Positions 48,034-59,877 are shown, numbered from the stretch's first letter. The stretch is 64,000 bases of DNA from Spongospora subterranea f. sp. subterranea (GCA_049724395.1 JAUGWO010000158.1:1-64000); one strand, 5' to 3'. Notes: generated from the sequence alone by a model not told the origin. Translations and numbers: made by a program.

Positions 48034-49241
48034 ATGTCTCAGGCCGAATGGTGTACGATTGAATCCGATCCTGGCGTGTTCACAGAACTTATTGAAAGCT
48101 TCGGCGTTACTGGAATCCAGGTTGAGGAACTTTACGATCTTGACCATATCCACGAACTTGACCTTGTATATGGTGTCATATTTCTGTTCAAATGGTGTGT
48201 AGACATTTTGTTTATCGCTCTATCACGTATTTCTGACGCCGCTTTTAGGCAAAAATCTCCTGAAGACTCTGATGCATCTATGATTGTTGATGATGTTCCT
48301 GGATTATTTTTCGCCCGCCAAGTAGGGATACCCGATAGCTTCCTTATTGACGCTGAACTTTTTCCACGTATTTAGGTTATCCAAAACGCATGCGCTACCC
48401 AAGCGATTATATCGATCCTTCTGAATTCCCCAGATATTATGATAGGGGAAGAATTATCGCAGTTCAAAGAATTTACCGCTGAATTGCCACCTGATATGAG
48501 GGGATTATCTCTTGCCAGCTCGCAAAAAATCCGGGAAGCACATAACAGCTTCGGGCGGCCTGAAACTTTTGAACTTCCTGAGCCGGTTCATGATGAAAAT
48601 CACGAAGATGACGCATTTCATTTTATTTCTTATATCCCGTTTCAGAATAAGCTTTATGAACTAGATGGGCTAAAGCATGGCCCTGTTCTCATTGGAGATA
48701 TTGTCGAAAATGGTTGGCTCAACATGGTTGTTCCTGTAATTCAGGAACGAATTCAAAAATACTCGCAAACTGAAATACGGTTTAATCTGAGTAAGCGTTC
48801 GAAATCAACCTCTCTCTTTTCAAGCCACTCACTTATGCCATTATCATAGTGGCCGTTATCGGGAATCGGCAAAAGATGTTTGAGGAACGTCGTTCCAAAA
48901 TGCAACAACGCAGAAATGAAGCGCTATCGAGGCTAAATGGGACCGGCGCTTCTGCTGATAGAGAGTTTTTCGATTTACCCCATGGCAAAAATGAGTTAAC
49001 GGTTGCTTTGGCTGCGATGGACGGAGAACTTGAAATGCTAAATGACAGTATCGAAGAGGAACGCCGCAAGAGAGATCGCTGGAGGACAGAAAATTCTCGA
49101 AGAAAACACAATTATATCCCCTTTGTCTTCAATTTGCTGAAGAAGCTAGCAGAGAAGAATCAACTTTCCGGACTTATTGATAAGGCCAGAGATAAACAAG
49201 CCGAGCGTCGTGCCGCTAGCGAACTTTCCAAAAAAACCTGA
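48034..49241 (+). CDS. UCH37: Ubiquitin C-terminal hydrolase 37 (UCHL5)
   Basis: UCH37 is a cysteine deubiquitinase bound to the proteasome lid (and INO80 in animals). Four exons (48034-48194, 48249-48321, 48376-48790, 48850-49241; introns 54, 54 and 59 nt) give 346 residues. Motifs: [11 protein letters not shown] at the N-terminus; the catalytic Cys in N-A-C-A-T-Q-A-I with an oxyanion Gln-type residue just before; His in D-D-A-F-H-F-I-S-Y; Asp in K-L-Y-E-L-D-G-L-K. The C-terminal part has helical, charged sequence ([11 protein letters not shown]) and [12 protein letters not shown], the ULD-type tail that binds ADRM1. All catalytic residues are present, so it should be active. Confidence 0.93.
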
Positions 49242-49433
49242 TTACTCCGATAATGTATTTCAAAAATTCCAAACTAAAATAACTCTCTGATTAACGAGTT
49301 TGCTGTCGTACCGACAAAATTTGTTCTCGACCAAGAGCAGGATAAAAAACCGTGTAGATCAGACAATGACTGAGACAGAGACTCCCGTGAAGTCCGTAAC
49401 ACCGGGACAATTCCCAATTACAATCTCGTCATC

Positions 49434-50338
49434 ATGGAAAGTAGTTCGAGACGGAAAATATCCCGCTCCCGAAAACTGAAACGCTCCAAATTTCTACACA
49501 TGGATAGGGCGCAGTGCTTGAAATCATCTCGTTCGTTGATTACAGAATGGCATTGCCTTGAAAAAAGACTGTTAAATGCAAAATGCCCAAGGGAAATAGC
49601 CTCTGTCCAGGTTAAAGGTGTTCAGCATTTTCATTGCCATTCGTTCTCAGTTGCCACGTTTGCAGGAGAGAATGGATGAAATGGGAGGACTAGGCCGATA
49701 CCAAGATGGTAATGTCCAATGGCAATCGAATCGAATTCTGACAATTAATCATGGTTGTTGCTGCAGCTTCTATCGCCGGGCATTCCAAGGCGGCTGCGAA
49801 GTTTAATTCGGCAAAATGGGTGATCACATGCTTGCGTCGGCGCCAGGATAAGTATCGATTACTTGATGTTGGGGCGTTGTCTAATCATTATCTGCCGTAC
49901 TCTTCTTGGATCGACTGCACTGCAATGGATCTCAAACCTCGCCACTCTTCGGTTTTGGAGCAAGACTTCTTCACTTATGAACCTGGTCAAAATCGTTTCG
50001 ATGTGGTTGTTTTATCCTTAATCTTGAATTTTGTTGCGTGCAAAGCGAAACGGGGTCTGATGATCCGCCTAGCTGCTGATCTATTAGCGGATTCAGAAAG
50101 CATCTTGGTGATTGTTTTGCCAAAAGCTTGCCTTGATAATTCAAGATATCTAGATAATGAACGCTTTATTAACGGTCTTGAAGTTTATGGACTACAACCT
50201 GTGCTACCATTATGTAAAGTCACTGCCAAGCTCTCACTCTGGATTCTGAAAAAGGGTGTCCCCAAACAATCACACGATTCGAGGCAAAAAATTATACGCT
50301 CTGGGTCGAACAGGAATAATTTCAGCATTACTTTCTAA
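49434..50338 (+). CDS. BMT2: 25S rRNA adenine-N1 methyltransferase BMT2
   Basis: Bmt2 methylates an adenine of large-subunit rRNA in the nucleolus using S-adenosylmethionine. Exons 49434-49610, 49651-49708 and 49767-50338 join over introns of 40 and 58 nt to 268 residues. The joined sequence shows a basic Lys/Arg N-terminus (S-R-R-K-I-S-R-S-R-K-L-K), M-G-G-L-G-R-Y-Q, then L-L-D-V-G-A-L-S-N-H-Y (SAM motif I), I-D-C-T-A-M-D-L-K, E-Q-D-F-F, F-D-V-V-V-L-S-L-I-L-N-F-V and L-P-K-A-C-L-D-N-S-R-Y. This order is diagnostic for the family. The start ATG at 49434 is the first in frame. Confidence 0.9.
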
Positions 50339-50423
50339 TAAGTTATTATGATGTATAAGGCTGTGTGTTTATGGTTGTAATCAGACAATAATCGAATAAA
50401 CCTATCATGCAATAATAATACAT

Positions 50424-51552
50424 TCACATCATATTGGAATTTGATGCTCCAGGATAAAAGTTATTTCCATGGTTGGCGCCGCCGTCAAGCCCACTTTTGG
50501 ATATTGTTGATTCCATTGGTGCTGCTCCTGGTCGTGATGATGGCTGAATCAGGAACTTATTCATATGATCATGCGACATCGACATGTACAGCTCCTCTTG
50601 TTTGATGCTTCTTGGGGACCATGAAAATCGTTTGCGATAGTGTGATGTTTACCAAGGTTTGATGCCAAATTTTGCATCAGCAGCTGTACAACCTGCCGAT
50701 CCATATCATCCATACATCGAAGCTGTTCCACATGACCACTAGTTGAAGGATCAAATAGGCTTCCAAGAAACGAGTAGACTTTGGGGAAATTAGGAGACTT
50801 TGACACTACATCTAGCTCAGATTAAAGGACTTTTGTGAAATCTCGTGGTTAATCTTACCATCATTACTGTCTGCTTGTTTATCCTCAACTGTATGCGCGG
50901 CGATTGCTTGCTGAAGATAATATTGTGCCTGGCTTAATTGCTCCTGTTGCAGTTCGGCCAGTTGCTGCCGCTCCCATAACGCCCATTGTAAAGAGTTAAC
51001 AACCGATGCCGTTTGCATCGTGGGCCTGGGTGGAATTTGATTCACAATGCTAGAAGTTGGTGAACCAAAAGGATATGCAGTGGATATATAATCTTGATTA
51101 GGCCCAGCGCTATGTGGCATACGAAAATCAGGATTTTTCACTTTACGATCTCGCGATATTTTGGGGTATGGTTTTTTAGAACGTCTTTTCGGCCTAGGAG
51201 GAGGAATGCAATCTTGTTTACCAGTTTTTTGCATCTTCTGGAAATACTTTTGAGCGTGTGATCGGATTTGTATGACAGTTTTGGTCTTGATATGAGCCTC
51301 TATCTGCTTCCATTCCCTTTCAAACAGTTGTAACGCCTCCAGGAACAGATCATGTTCTTCATCTGTCCATGATTCCCTGGGTTTGGTGATTGTGTACGGC
51401 TTCCGATTCTTTTTCTGGTCCCTCTATTGAGCCACAAACTCCAGCATCAATAACATGTAACTGATAAATGCATTGACGACGAATCCTACTTTGGAATGCT
51501 TTGATGTCGAAGCGCTATCGATATCGACCATGTCATCATTAGAATCAGGCAT
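50424..51552 (-). CDS. SHAQKYF-class MYB transcription factor, REVEILLE/LCL-like
   Basis: Four exons (51490-51552, 50859-51423, 50653-50811, 50424-50596; introns 66, 47 and 56 nt) give 319 residues. A single MYB repeat (residues about 33-85) has [12 protein letters not shown] and R-S-H-A-Q-K-Y-F. It is followed by [15 protein letters not shown], the hallmark after the MYB repeat in plant CCA1/REVEILLE proteins. A Gln-rich segment leads to [16 protein letters not shown] and [13 protein letters not shown]. That matches the LCL domain of REVEILLE4/6/8. The frames join only with these introns. Presumably a nuclear DNA-binding protein; in plants LCL factors drive clock genes, but no such role can be inferred here. 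Confidence 0.85.
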
Positions 51553-52300
51553 TTAGCCTGAGATTGACAGCAAACAGATTCTGCACGAATCGACGGCTTA
51601 GATAACAATCACGATTTTGTGCCAGTTAAATAACTGGATCGATTGAGCGTCCCTCGTTATAATAGAGTAGGGTCCTTAGCAGGTTGTCAATCCTAACAAG
51701 CCGCCGTACCGCCCCACCGGATGGGTATTTGGTTGGCGCTATATAATGTAGTTAATCAGTTTGCGGTCTAGATTCTATCGACTAGTATGGCTTGTAGTCG
51801 GCGAAATTAGATTGGGAATCTTTGGTGTGACGTCTGACAGTATAACAGGCAGCCGAGAGAGAGAGAAAGGAAGAGTGGGTGAGGCGGTGGGTGAGGCTGA
51901 AGGAGATATGGGGAAGGAGAGGATCAGTGGGACAGAACCTGTGTGATCTGTGATGTGGAGCAGGACGGGGGTGGGACCTGAGAGGGCAGGGCAGGAGGTA
52001 GCCGCCCGGCCATGTGTAGGTCCCTGAGCCTGTCCTCGCCCACACTCCACAGGGATCGGGCCATAAACCCATTAGGTTACAGACTCCCCCTGACCCAATT
52101 CCCACATATTCATCAGCCGATCGCTGATCAATATAGATATAAAGGGTCCCAAGACTGGGCCTGCTCCATCACGATAAATTACATGATATTATAAAACTTA
52201 TTGACTCGCTTTAGCTCTAAGTCGAAACACCGTAAGGGGTTGATATCGGGATTAGTGTGTCCGGTGTTGACATTCGAGATTGGCATGATCAGCAATCGTA
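51553..52300. other. Divergent intergenic region with purine-rich tract
   Basis: About 750 nt between divergent genes. The stretch 51850-51990 is strongly GA/GT-rich (GAGAGAGAGAGAAAGG and similar) and makes long but featureless open frames on the minus strand. No gene was seen. Confidence 0.5.
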
Positions 52301-55029
52301 ATGCCAATAGAAACTTTGTCAGCCAAATTCATTGCTGATCTTGCAACAAATTATAATCATCTTGAGAGAGTTGACCTATCTCACAATTGTTAGTGAGGCA
52401 ACACATTACCGTATATGCAATAATGTATTCGTAGGCATCAAGGTTATAGAGAACCTTTCTCCATTGACTTATCTGAAATCACTGGATTTATCCAATAACT
52501 TCATAAGCGTTCTTGGGAATACTGGAGCGTTATTATGTCTCTCAGAGCTGAACGTTGCCCACAATCTAATGTTGGGTGGCCAAACACAGTTATGACTTCA
52601 CGTTCATCCATTGAAACATGGTTTACAGATCTACAGTTGATATGTCTGTCCAAGATGCAGTTAATCTCAGTTATGTTGATGCTAGGCACAATAGGCTAGA
52701 ATCTTTAGATAATTTAGCTGCGCTTTCTGGTTTACATCAGCTGCAATCGCTTCATTTGGAAGGTAATCCAATATGCTCAATTAGGTGCGAGATTATGTTT
52801 CGTTTTGTTTTGTCGATCAACTCAAGTTTATTTCTGACAGGAATTACCGGCAGCATGTAACTCGTCTTTTACCTCAATTACAGGTCTTAGATGGCCGACC
52901 GATCCTTGTTGTGGAAAGAATGCCATCTACAAGTTTATCTCCTGAAAGACCGAATATCACATCAAGACCGAATCTTTCAACGTCAAACCCACGAGCTGCT
53001 CGATTTTCAACATCCCCCAAAAGGGAAGTTATCCATCATGCTCCCCAGTCCTGCGAGCAGTATTCAGCAGATGACAGAGAAGAGAGACAAGAAGACGGAA
53101 ATGTTCTGGAAAATATAAATCAGGATATGGTTCATCCTGTAAATTACGACGGCAACTATAGCGGTATAAGGTTTCCGACTTGTGAAGGTTCATCCTTGAA
53201 TCATGTCCGGATGAAAAAAATTGACGCCCAACGAAACAGTCTCAAGAGGCAATTAGAGTTGAGAGATATCCAAATCGCAAGTTTCGAAAAACTGCTCAAG
53301 ATGCAAAACCTCTGGAGCCTTCAAGTGTGCCATGTGTAATCACAATTTTTTTCTTCTAACGTATCTCCTGACCAGGAAAGCGAAATTGATATTTTGCAAT
53401 GTTGGCGGAAAAAAGTTTACGAGTTGCTGGTTCGATTGGAATCGCAACGTATCAACATTGAGTATTCCGAGCAAGAGTTTATACTGTAATCCTTTTCTTA
53501 AACTGGTTCTTGTAGCAGTTACTGAAGAGCTGTTTTAGGACTGCAAATACAAACAAACAACAAATCGCATCGCTGCGTTCGCAGGTTGATATTCTCGGTC
53601 TCACGGCCAACAGGCATGCTGCTGAAAATGAAATTTTGGTTTCTCGTAAGCAAGTATGAAGTCAGTCATCAAGCTTACTCTGTAAAAATGACAGTTTCTC
53701 CGTTTTTTAGCTGGCCGAACAGAACTTGGCAGTGGAACAAAATGTCTGTAAAGCCTTGTCGAATAGAATTTTGAGGCGTCAAGAAAGGGATATTTTCCTA
53801 AAATCATTAATATGTGAGGTATCCCAAATATTCCATCCATCACGTTTGGGCATATCCGCTTCGCTTGATGAGCTTGACGGATTTTCTCAACGAATACAGT
53901 TTGCACTCTCCCGAATCTCCATTGTTATCGGTGCGCCAGGGTCCAATATTAAGTTGACCACACTTCTTATTTGCTTTAGGTGTTTTCCGAAAAAAGGCTG
54001 AATTGCGAAAGGTTTACAATCAGCTACCCCATTGCCGTGCGTCAACCAATTCTTCGTTGCGCATCGCTGGACCCCGACTCCATTGTATGGAACTGGAAAT
54101 TCATCGTTTAACACAAGAGTACCGCAGTGTTCATGTTGATTGTTTATTCACATAACGAATAACCGTTATTTCTAGAAGATCGATGTTATTGCAACGAATC
54201 AGTGAGTTTGATCGGAGAGAACAAGAATCTGTAGAAAGTACCAACGCGGGAATCACCGCACAGTTGCTTAATGCCGTCGCCGAGCGGGACAGTGCAATCA
54301 ATACGCAAAGGGATCTGCTTGAAGAAAAAGCGCTACTACTTAAGGTATACTCGTACCTAAATGAAATGATGACTGATAGTGTGTATTTTTAGAAAAACAA
54401 CCAGCAGACTAATATCATAGAGACCCTGAAAACAGAAATTGATTCTATGAAACAAACATGTCAATCGGAGCAAACCCATTTGATTAATGCGCATGGAGAG
54501 TCACTTACAGGTGCATAATTCATCACTTGATAAATTATTACCTGAACTTGTACTTTTTAGCATTATATGACGATTTCAAGGCCGCTGTTGAATCAATGTC
54601 CGCAATATATCTTGAAAAAGTAAACGAGTGTAAACAGCTAACTGAACTCCAGCTTGCCGGCGAAGCAAAGCTCACTATTCTTGAAGATCAGCTTCGTAAA
54701 TATGAGCAGAATATTTGCTCAAGACCAACACTCCGTTGCCACACAGGTGCGCTGCAAATGGTGGTTGATAAGTGTTTAAGGAATCAAGCCATGCAACGAG
54801 AAAAATATTTGCATTATGTATGTAAATAGCAATATGGTCGACTGCATTTAACTTTTTGTAGGTCGAGCTATCGGAAAAAATCATCCTGGCGCAATCTTCA
54901 AAACAAATTCGTCACGCCGATGCACAAACAGATACAGTGGAGTGCATGGCCATTGAGGCGAACGGTGTGTCTGTACCTACATCTACGAGACTGGAGAGAT
55001 TAGCTTCTTTGGCAACATCGCTTCTTTAG
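52301..55029 (+). CDS. Leucine-rich repeat plus coiled-coil protein (centrosomal type)
   Basis: The first exons (52301-52388, then from 52435) give SDS22-like leucine-rich repeats: L-E-R-V-D-L-S-H-N-C, L-K-S-L-D-L-S-N-N, L-S-Y-V-D-A-R-H-N, L-Q-S-L-H-L-E-G-N-P. The repeats close with a cap, R-L-L-P-Q-L-Q-V-L-D-G-R-P. A long coiled coil follows over many small exons to 55029. One segment near 53400 (L-Q-C-W-R-K-K-V-Y-E-L-L-V-R-L) resembles animal CCHCR1. LRR plus long coil is typical of centriolin-like and ciliary basal-body proteins. About 13 exons; not all joins between 53340 and 54880 were settled. The start ATG at 52301 is the first that leads into the repeats, and an upstream exon is possible. 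Confidence 0.7.
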
Positions 55030-55079
55030 AAAAACATACGCATTTTGGCAAATTAATCTGTATACAGTTACAATGAATA

Positions 55080-57100
55080 TTAAGTTTTTGTGCAACCTCC
55101 TTCAAAGTGGCTAAATCGACTCGAGCTTATTGGGGCGTTAAGAGACGCACTGCCGTTTTCAATTTCACAAGACGCTTGGGCTGCCATTTCATAAAACCAT
55201 GCTGGTGCAACTTGGCAGCATTGCCGAAATACGTTGGCCAACGCTGGCAGCAGCGGCATACAAGTCTCGGATATAAGCGCAAGAGCTGAGCCCGATTCTT
55301 TGGCGCGCCCGGTACGTCGAATATACGAATCTACGGCGCAGACAAAAACTGTTACCATGAAAGAGATGTTTTAAGAAAGATTTACCGATGTTTGTGGGCA
55401 TATCAAAATTGACAACAAGATCGACCTGTAAATATTCAGATTTTGAGATTAATCTTCAAGTGCCTACTTGGGGTAATTGTTCGAAGACATGGTTAGCAAC
55501 GTCCGTTGCAATAAGGACTGGCAGTGATCCTTCATGAAAAAGGCGGTAATGAGGTTTCACGCTCTTCCTGTGACCGCCCACCATGAAGGCCTTCTATTTG
55601 AATGCCTTGCATCAGCATCCATTTTCCCAACAAATCTGCAGTCCGTTTAGTAGCGACGAATACGAGTATCCGGGCATCACGCGGAAGTTTACGATAAGCG
55701 GCAAGCAAAGCGCGGCGCTAATCCAGTATCAATAACACATCACAGAAATAATCGAAATTACCCTATGGGCATCATCTTTAACAAATTCTACTGTTTGGCT
55801 TATTCCTAAGCACATTATGGTAGTATCATCAGCTACATATATGTAGTCTTCCTATCAGACGCAATCATATTGCCAATATTAGAACTTTGCCATCCCAAGA
55901 AAAACGTATCACCATCAAACTGTCGCAAAAAGATTCCAACCGTCGCGGATATGCCTTTGTATAGACGAGAGTTTGGTGGTCGCCACTGATCATTCCGTCA
56001 AAATTTGCGATCCGCCTAAGCTTCATTTGTAACCCAATATTGCTCTGAGTAGCAATTAGATGCAGACACCGGATTCTATGTGAAATTACCATGTGACCCG
56101 CCTCCCAAAGTACTAGGGCTGAAACCCTAACCATGGAGATATAGCCGCGCTGGCAGAAAGCTCAACGACCGCTTTCAAAAAACGGTACGCTTAACATCTT
56201 ACCTCTAGAAAATCCATTAACCGACCAGTCGTAGCCACCAAAATGTCGCACCCTCTCTGTAGCGCTTGCAATTGGGGTCGACTATCAATGCCGCCTCGAA
56301 TCAATATTGCACTCAGAGCAGTCCGACGAGTCAAAGCAAATGTTTCCTAAGCCAAAAATTTGTCAGAGAGGTCAGTTGCATACGATATAGACGACCTCGT
56401 AGACGCGCTCCGCGACATCTTTGGTTGGGGCCAAGATTAATATCGCTGGTGATGCCGATTTCGCCAACATTCTAATTCTATGGCCGCCAACGAGAGCAGA
56501 GTCACTCTTAACATATTCGCGTTGTTTAGGAGAACGGCCAGAGGAGGCGTACATGGCGAGCTGTTGAATTATTGGTGCTAGTAATGCCGATATGGCAATC
56601 GACTCTGTTTGAATGCAGACCACTACGTTGCTTCCTTGCTTTACCGCAGGAACGGCGCATTGTTCGACAGGGTTTGACCCGTTTGCTTGGTTTCGTACTA
56701 TTCCTGGAGGCAACCCAGAAACTGAAATTTGACTAGCCTGCTTAGTCAGTCGAGAAGTTCCTCGAGTTTCGATCTTCACCCCATCAACGTTCCGGATACT
56801 GACTCGACGTGAAGTAAATCGGGATACAGTTTCTTCATTGTTGTTTCTTGAGCTGTTATCAACTTGCTTTTGGTTGTCACCGTACGGTACCGATGGTATC
56901 AAGGGCCAAATCCTCAAAGGTGATGATTTCAGTTTGGTTGGATGGGTCGCTGTCGGGGAATTCGGCGGTGCTGATGGAGGTGGGCGACGGATGATGGATC
57001 GATCCGATGCGAAACTATGTCGGCGGAGCGCCAGCCAATCGCTTGGCGACAGAGCCTCGAACGCATCGGTCAAGCTAGAAACGTCTTTGATAGCAGACAT
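55080..57100 (-). CDS. DED1/DDX3-like DEAD-box pseudohelicase (ATPase motifs lost)
   Basis: From the ATG at 57100, exon 1 (56396-57100) carries a low-complexity N-terminus and then the DED1-type start of the helicase core (F-T-S-R-R-V, S-G-L-P-P-G-I-V). Later exons show the family layout: I-L-I-L-A-P-T-K-D-V-A, Q-R-G-C-D-I-L-V-A-T-T-G-R-L, L-V-F-V-A-T-K-R-T-A-D-L-L-G, L-H-G-G-R-S-Q-E-E-R-E, I-A-T-D-V-A, V-N-F-D-M-P-T-N-I. The catalytic motifs differ: motif I is I-Q-T-E-S-I-A-I (normally A-Q-T-G-S-G-K-T), motif II W-E-A-G (D-E-A-D), motif III Y-T-K (S-A-T), motif VI Y-I-R-R-T-G-R-A. It cannot plausibly hydrolyse ATP. Frames and splice sites remain usable across about eight exons. A decaying duplicate is the alternative. 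Some joins between 55700 and 55950 are tentative. Confidence 0.78.
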
Positions 57101-57541
57101 GATTGATGCCTGCTGTAAGCAATGAAATATAGTAATGATCGTTGACAATCGAGGAGGTTGTTACTGTACATCAGTCAGATATGTGAAACGAACATTGAAG
57201 AATACAGGTAATGTGTATTGTAATGCTAACGAGATACGATATCTGACTGTAGAGAACACAGCTACATCAACAACATGATTACGTTAAGATATCCCCACTC
57301 ATAAGCAGGTCTTGACAGAAACCATGATGATTGTGTTTCATGTGTCTACTGTATCACGCAAACTCAGTCCAAAGCTGTGTGTATCCATACACTGAGGCTG
57401 CTCAGTGCTACCGTTCCGCCTGGTGTCTGATTGTCAGTGCTGGAGTCCAATTCCTTGCGTCCTGTCGGACTCAACCTTCTGGACGCGGATAAATACCGTC
57501 AGAGAAAATTCTGTAAAGAGGTTGTAAACACTATTTGCAAG
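57101..57541. other. Divergent intergenic region between pseudohelicase and SUN genes
   Basis: About 440 nt. The frame of the SUN gene's first exon is open back to 57431 but without an ATG. No other gene was seen. Confidence 0.5.
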
Positions 57542-58916
57542 ATGACATCAGATTTAGCCTCATCCGCTGCTGGGTATTCTGCCAATTCATTACGTCCTCG
57601 CAGATTCACTCGTCTTTCCGGTAATCTTTCGTCCTTTACCGAAACAAAGAAACAGGCCGTGCCGGGCAGTCCAGCGTCTCCGAAACGATGGGTGAGGGAG
57701 AACCCACAGTCTGTGAACTATTTGGGCGAAAGGGTGCGTCCTGGGGTCTCCCTTACGTCTTTCCTCGCACTTCGCCGATACTGCCAACCAGTCTCGTCAG
57801 ACCTCCAAGCAGAAAGTTCATTATATGTATGTTCGTGGTAGCGCCTGGCATTCCGCAATTTCTGATAGACGTTTTTATGTATATGCCAGTTTATTACCAG
57901 TGGCAGCTATATTCTTTCTCTTCGCCATATCATATTTTAGCCGTGCTCGGGTCAGCGACAATGAGCTTCCAGTTTATTCAAGTTCAACATTCCGTTCCGA
58001 ATCTACAGACCCAGAACTTTTGAAGTGGCTGCAAGAAGATCGCGACAATGCAATTCGCCTGGCGAATCGGCTGTCCCGTCTTGAGGCAACGCATATTGCT
58101 GCTCTCCAAACAATTGAGACTTTGAAAGCACAGATACACGACGAACAGTCTAAACTCGAAGACCGGGTTACGAAAATATGTGGGAAAGCGGGCTCAAATA
58201 ATCAATTCTCGGTTCAACAGGCCGAAGCTCTAGTTGAAGTCAAGACAAGCATAGAAAATGTCAAGTATGAGATTTCAACGGAGATTGCACGGTTAAACAC
58301 CCGACTAGATGCAGAGAAGTCTGGGAATTCTGATGTCAAAGCTAATGATGTTGAGGTGATGATAAAGCGAGCTTTATACAAGCATATTGCCGATGGAACT
58401 GAGCTGGTTGATTACGCGCTGTCAACTACTGGAGGAAGCGTTGTCGCGGTAAGTGGTACCCACAAGATACCAGTTGCTTCATTTGGTATCTTTTCTCGTT
58501 TTCTGCTGTCGTATCCGTCAAGAAGCGAATCGGAAATGATCCGACCCACTGTTAATCCTGGGCAATGCTGGCCTATGCTTGGCCAAAGTGGTTGGGCCGT
58601 GATCAACCTATCTGAAAAAATATATCCTACAGCAATAACAATTGAACATGTGGCTCCTGAAATCGCTCCACATTTTGATACGGCTCCGAAACAGTTTTTT
58701 CTTTCTGCTTATATGCCCGATTCTGACCACAACTCCATCAAGTTGGGTTCCTGGAAATATCTCAAGCCATCACCAGGTTCCATTCCTGTCATTCAGACAT
58801 TTAAAATGATCAGCAAGGTTGACCAACCCATTTCATCTGTTAATCTGACAATAGAGAATAATTATGGAGGAGAATATACATGTGTTTACAGAGTACGTAT
58901 TCACGGTCATGTTTGA
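57542..58916 (+). CDS. SUN-domain nuclear envelope protein
   Basis: SUN proteins span the inner nuclear membrane and bind KASH proteins across the perinuclear space. Exons 57542-57733 and 57813-58916 join over a 79-nt intron to 431 residues. The N-terminus is basic and Ser-rich (nucleoplasmic). A membrane helix (S-L-L-P-V-A-A-I-F-F-L-F-A-I) lies near residue 85, then a coiled coil of about 120 residues. The SUN domain fills the last 190: D-Y-A-L-S-T-T-G-G-S, P-G-Q-C-W-P-M-L-G-Q-S-G, A-I-T-I-E-H-V-A, and Y-T-C-V-Y-R-V-R-I-H-G at the end. The cysteine that disulfide-links to KASH partners in animals is not in an obvious place. Closest in layout to SUN1/SUN2. Confidence 0.93.
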
Positions 58917-58945
58917 GATAAAGAATCATTTGATTAAATTGTTAT

Positions 58946-59662
58946 TCATAATATTGTATCAAGTTTTTCTTTGGTCCGTTTGGGCCAGTTCTCCACCAAT
59001 TCGACGGATTGCAATTCTGGTTCTCGTGTTTTCAGCCACGGTAGTCTTGGGATCATAGCTTCATTCTGCAATATAGAAAAGTATTGCTGGTATGACGATG
59101 AGTGTATCTCATCGTTTGGAACCTTTAAACAACCATCATACAGATGTATTCTAAGAGATTTAAATACATCATCTTACCTTTATGGCAACAGTTGTTGCTT
59201 TCAAAATGTTCAGAGATTGTCCGAGTTTTGGGCTGGGACAAGACAGAAGTAAACAAGGAATGTCGTGAACAGCACACATGATTGGTAAATGTTCAACTAA
59301 AACATGGGGCATTACATCCGAACATATTAATACGAACTGAGTCGATTTGGCATCTAATTAAGTGTAAATTACATCGACCATTGGCAAAATGATGGCTAAC
59401 CTTTTTCTAATAGCTTGGTGACGGCGTTGATACCGATAACAAAACGGCAGGCTGTAGACCTCAATCCAATCAAGCTGTTTAATATTGCTTTCGTACCATC
59501 GGCAGTGGCAGATTTCAAATGCGTTTTTGTTGCCAAAGGTGATTTAAACGACAGTTTGACAGTCGCTTTGGCATTTTTTAACTTTCGCAACGTATTTGCC
59601 TTACTTGATATTACCGCCGCTTTACTTGACGACGCCGAACGAGCAGCAGCAACCTTCTTCAT
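58946..59662 (-). CDS. RPP38/POP3-like RNase P/MRP subunit (L7Ae fold)
   Basis: RPP38 binds the RNase P and MRP RNAs through an L7Ae fold. Exons 59401-59662, 59178-59353 and 58946-59065 join in phase (introns 47 and 112 nt) to 185 residues. The N-terminus is Lys/Ala/Ser-rich. The L7Ae core reads F-V-I-G-I-N-A-V-T-K-L-L-E-K-D, then F-V-L-I-C-S-D-V-M-P, H-L-P-I-M-C-A-V-H-D-I-P-C, and L-G-Q-S-L-N-I-L-K. The long basic lead-in and C-S-D-V-M-P favour RPP38 over SNU13, NHP2 or ribosomal L7Ae. The stop lies 29 nt from the end of the convergent SUN gene. Confidence 0.72.
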
Positions 59663-59877
59663 GGTAAGTAATTGCTTTCGTCTGCGTTTCAGGAAAAAAT
59701 CAAGTCCGCCGGATCTCTGATTAAAAATGCGCCAAGGCCATCTCAGAACGAGCTCCAAATTTATCATATTTGTTATTCTTGGGTTTGGTAGTATTCAAGT
59801 ATCAAGCATGCAACAATCCCATGGCTTTGAAATTACTGTACCTATCAATACGATCGTCTGGTTAATCAGACATCGAA

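Noticed and set aside
51775-52105. Minus-strand frames of 91-107 codons
   Set aside because: They come from a purine-rich low-complexity stretch; composition is Ser/Pro/Thr-rich without any domain, and no plausible exon partners were found.
53726-54001. Several isolated plus-strand frames in the LRR/coiled-coil gene as separate genes
   Set aside because: They read as successive coiled-coil exons of one gene, with short GT/AG gaps between them.
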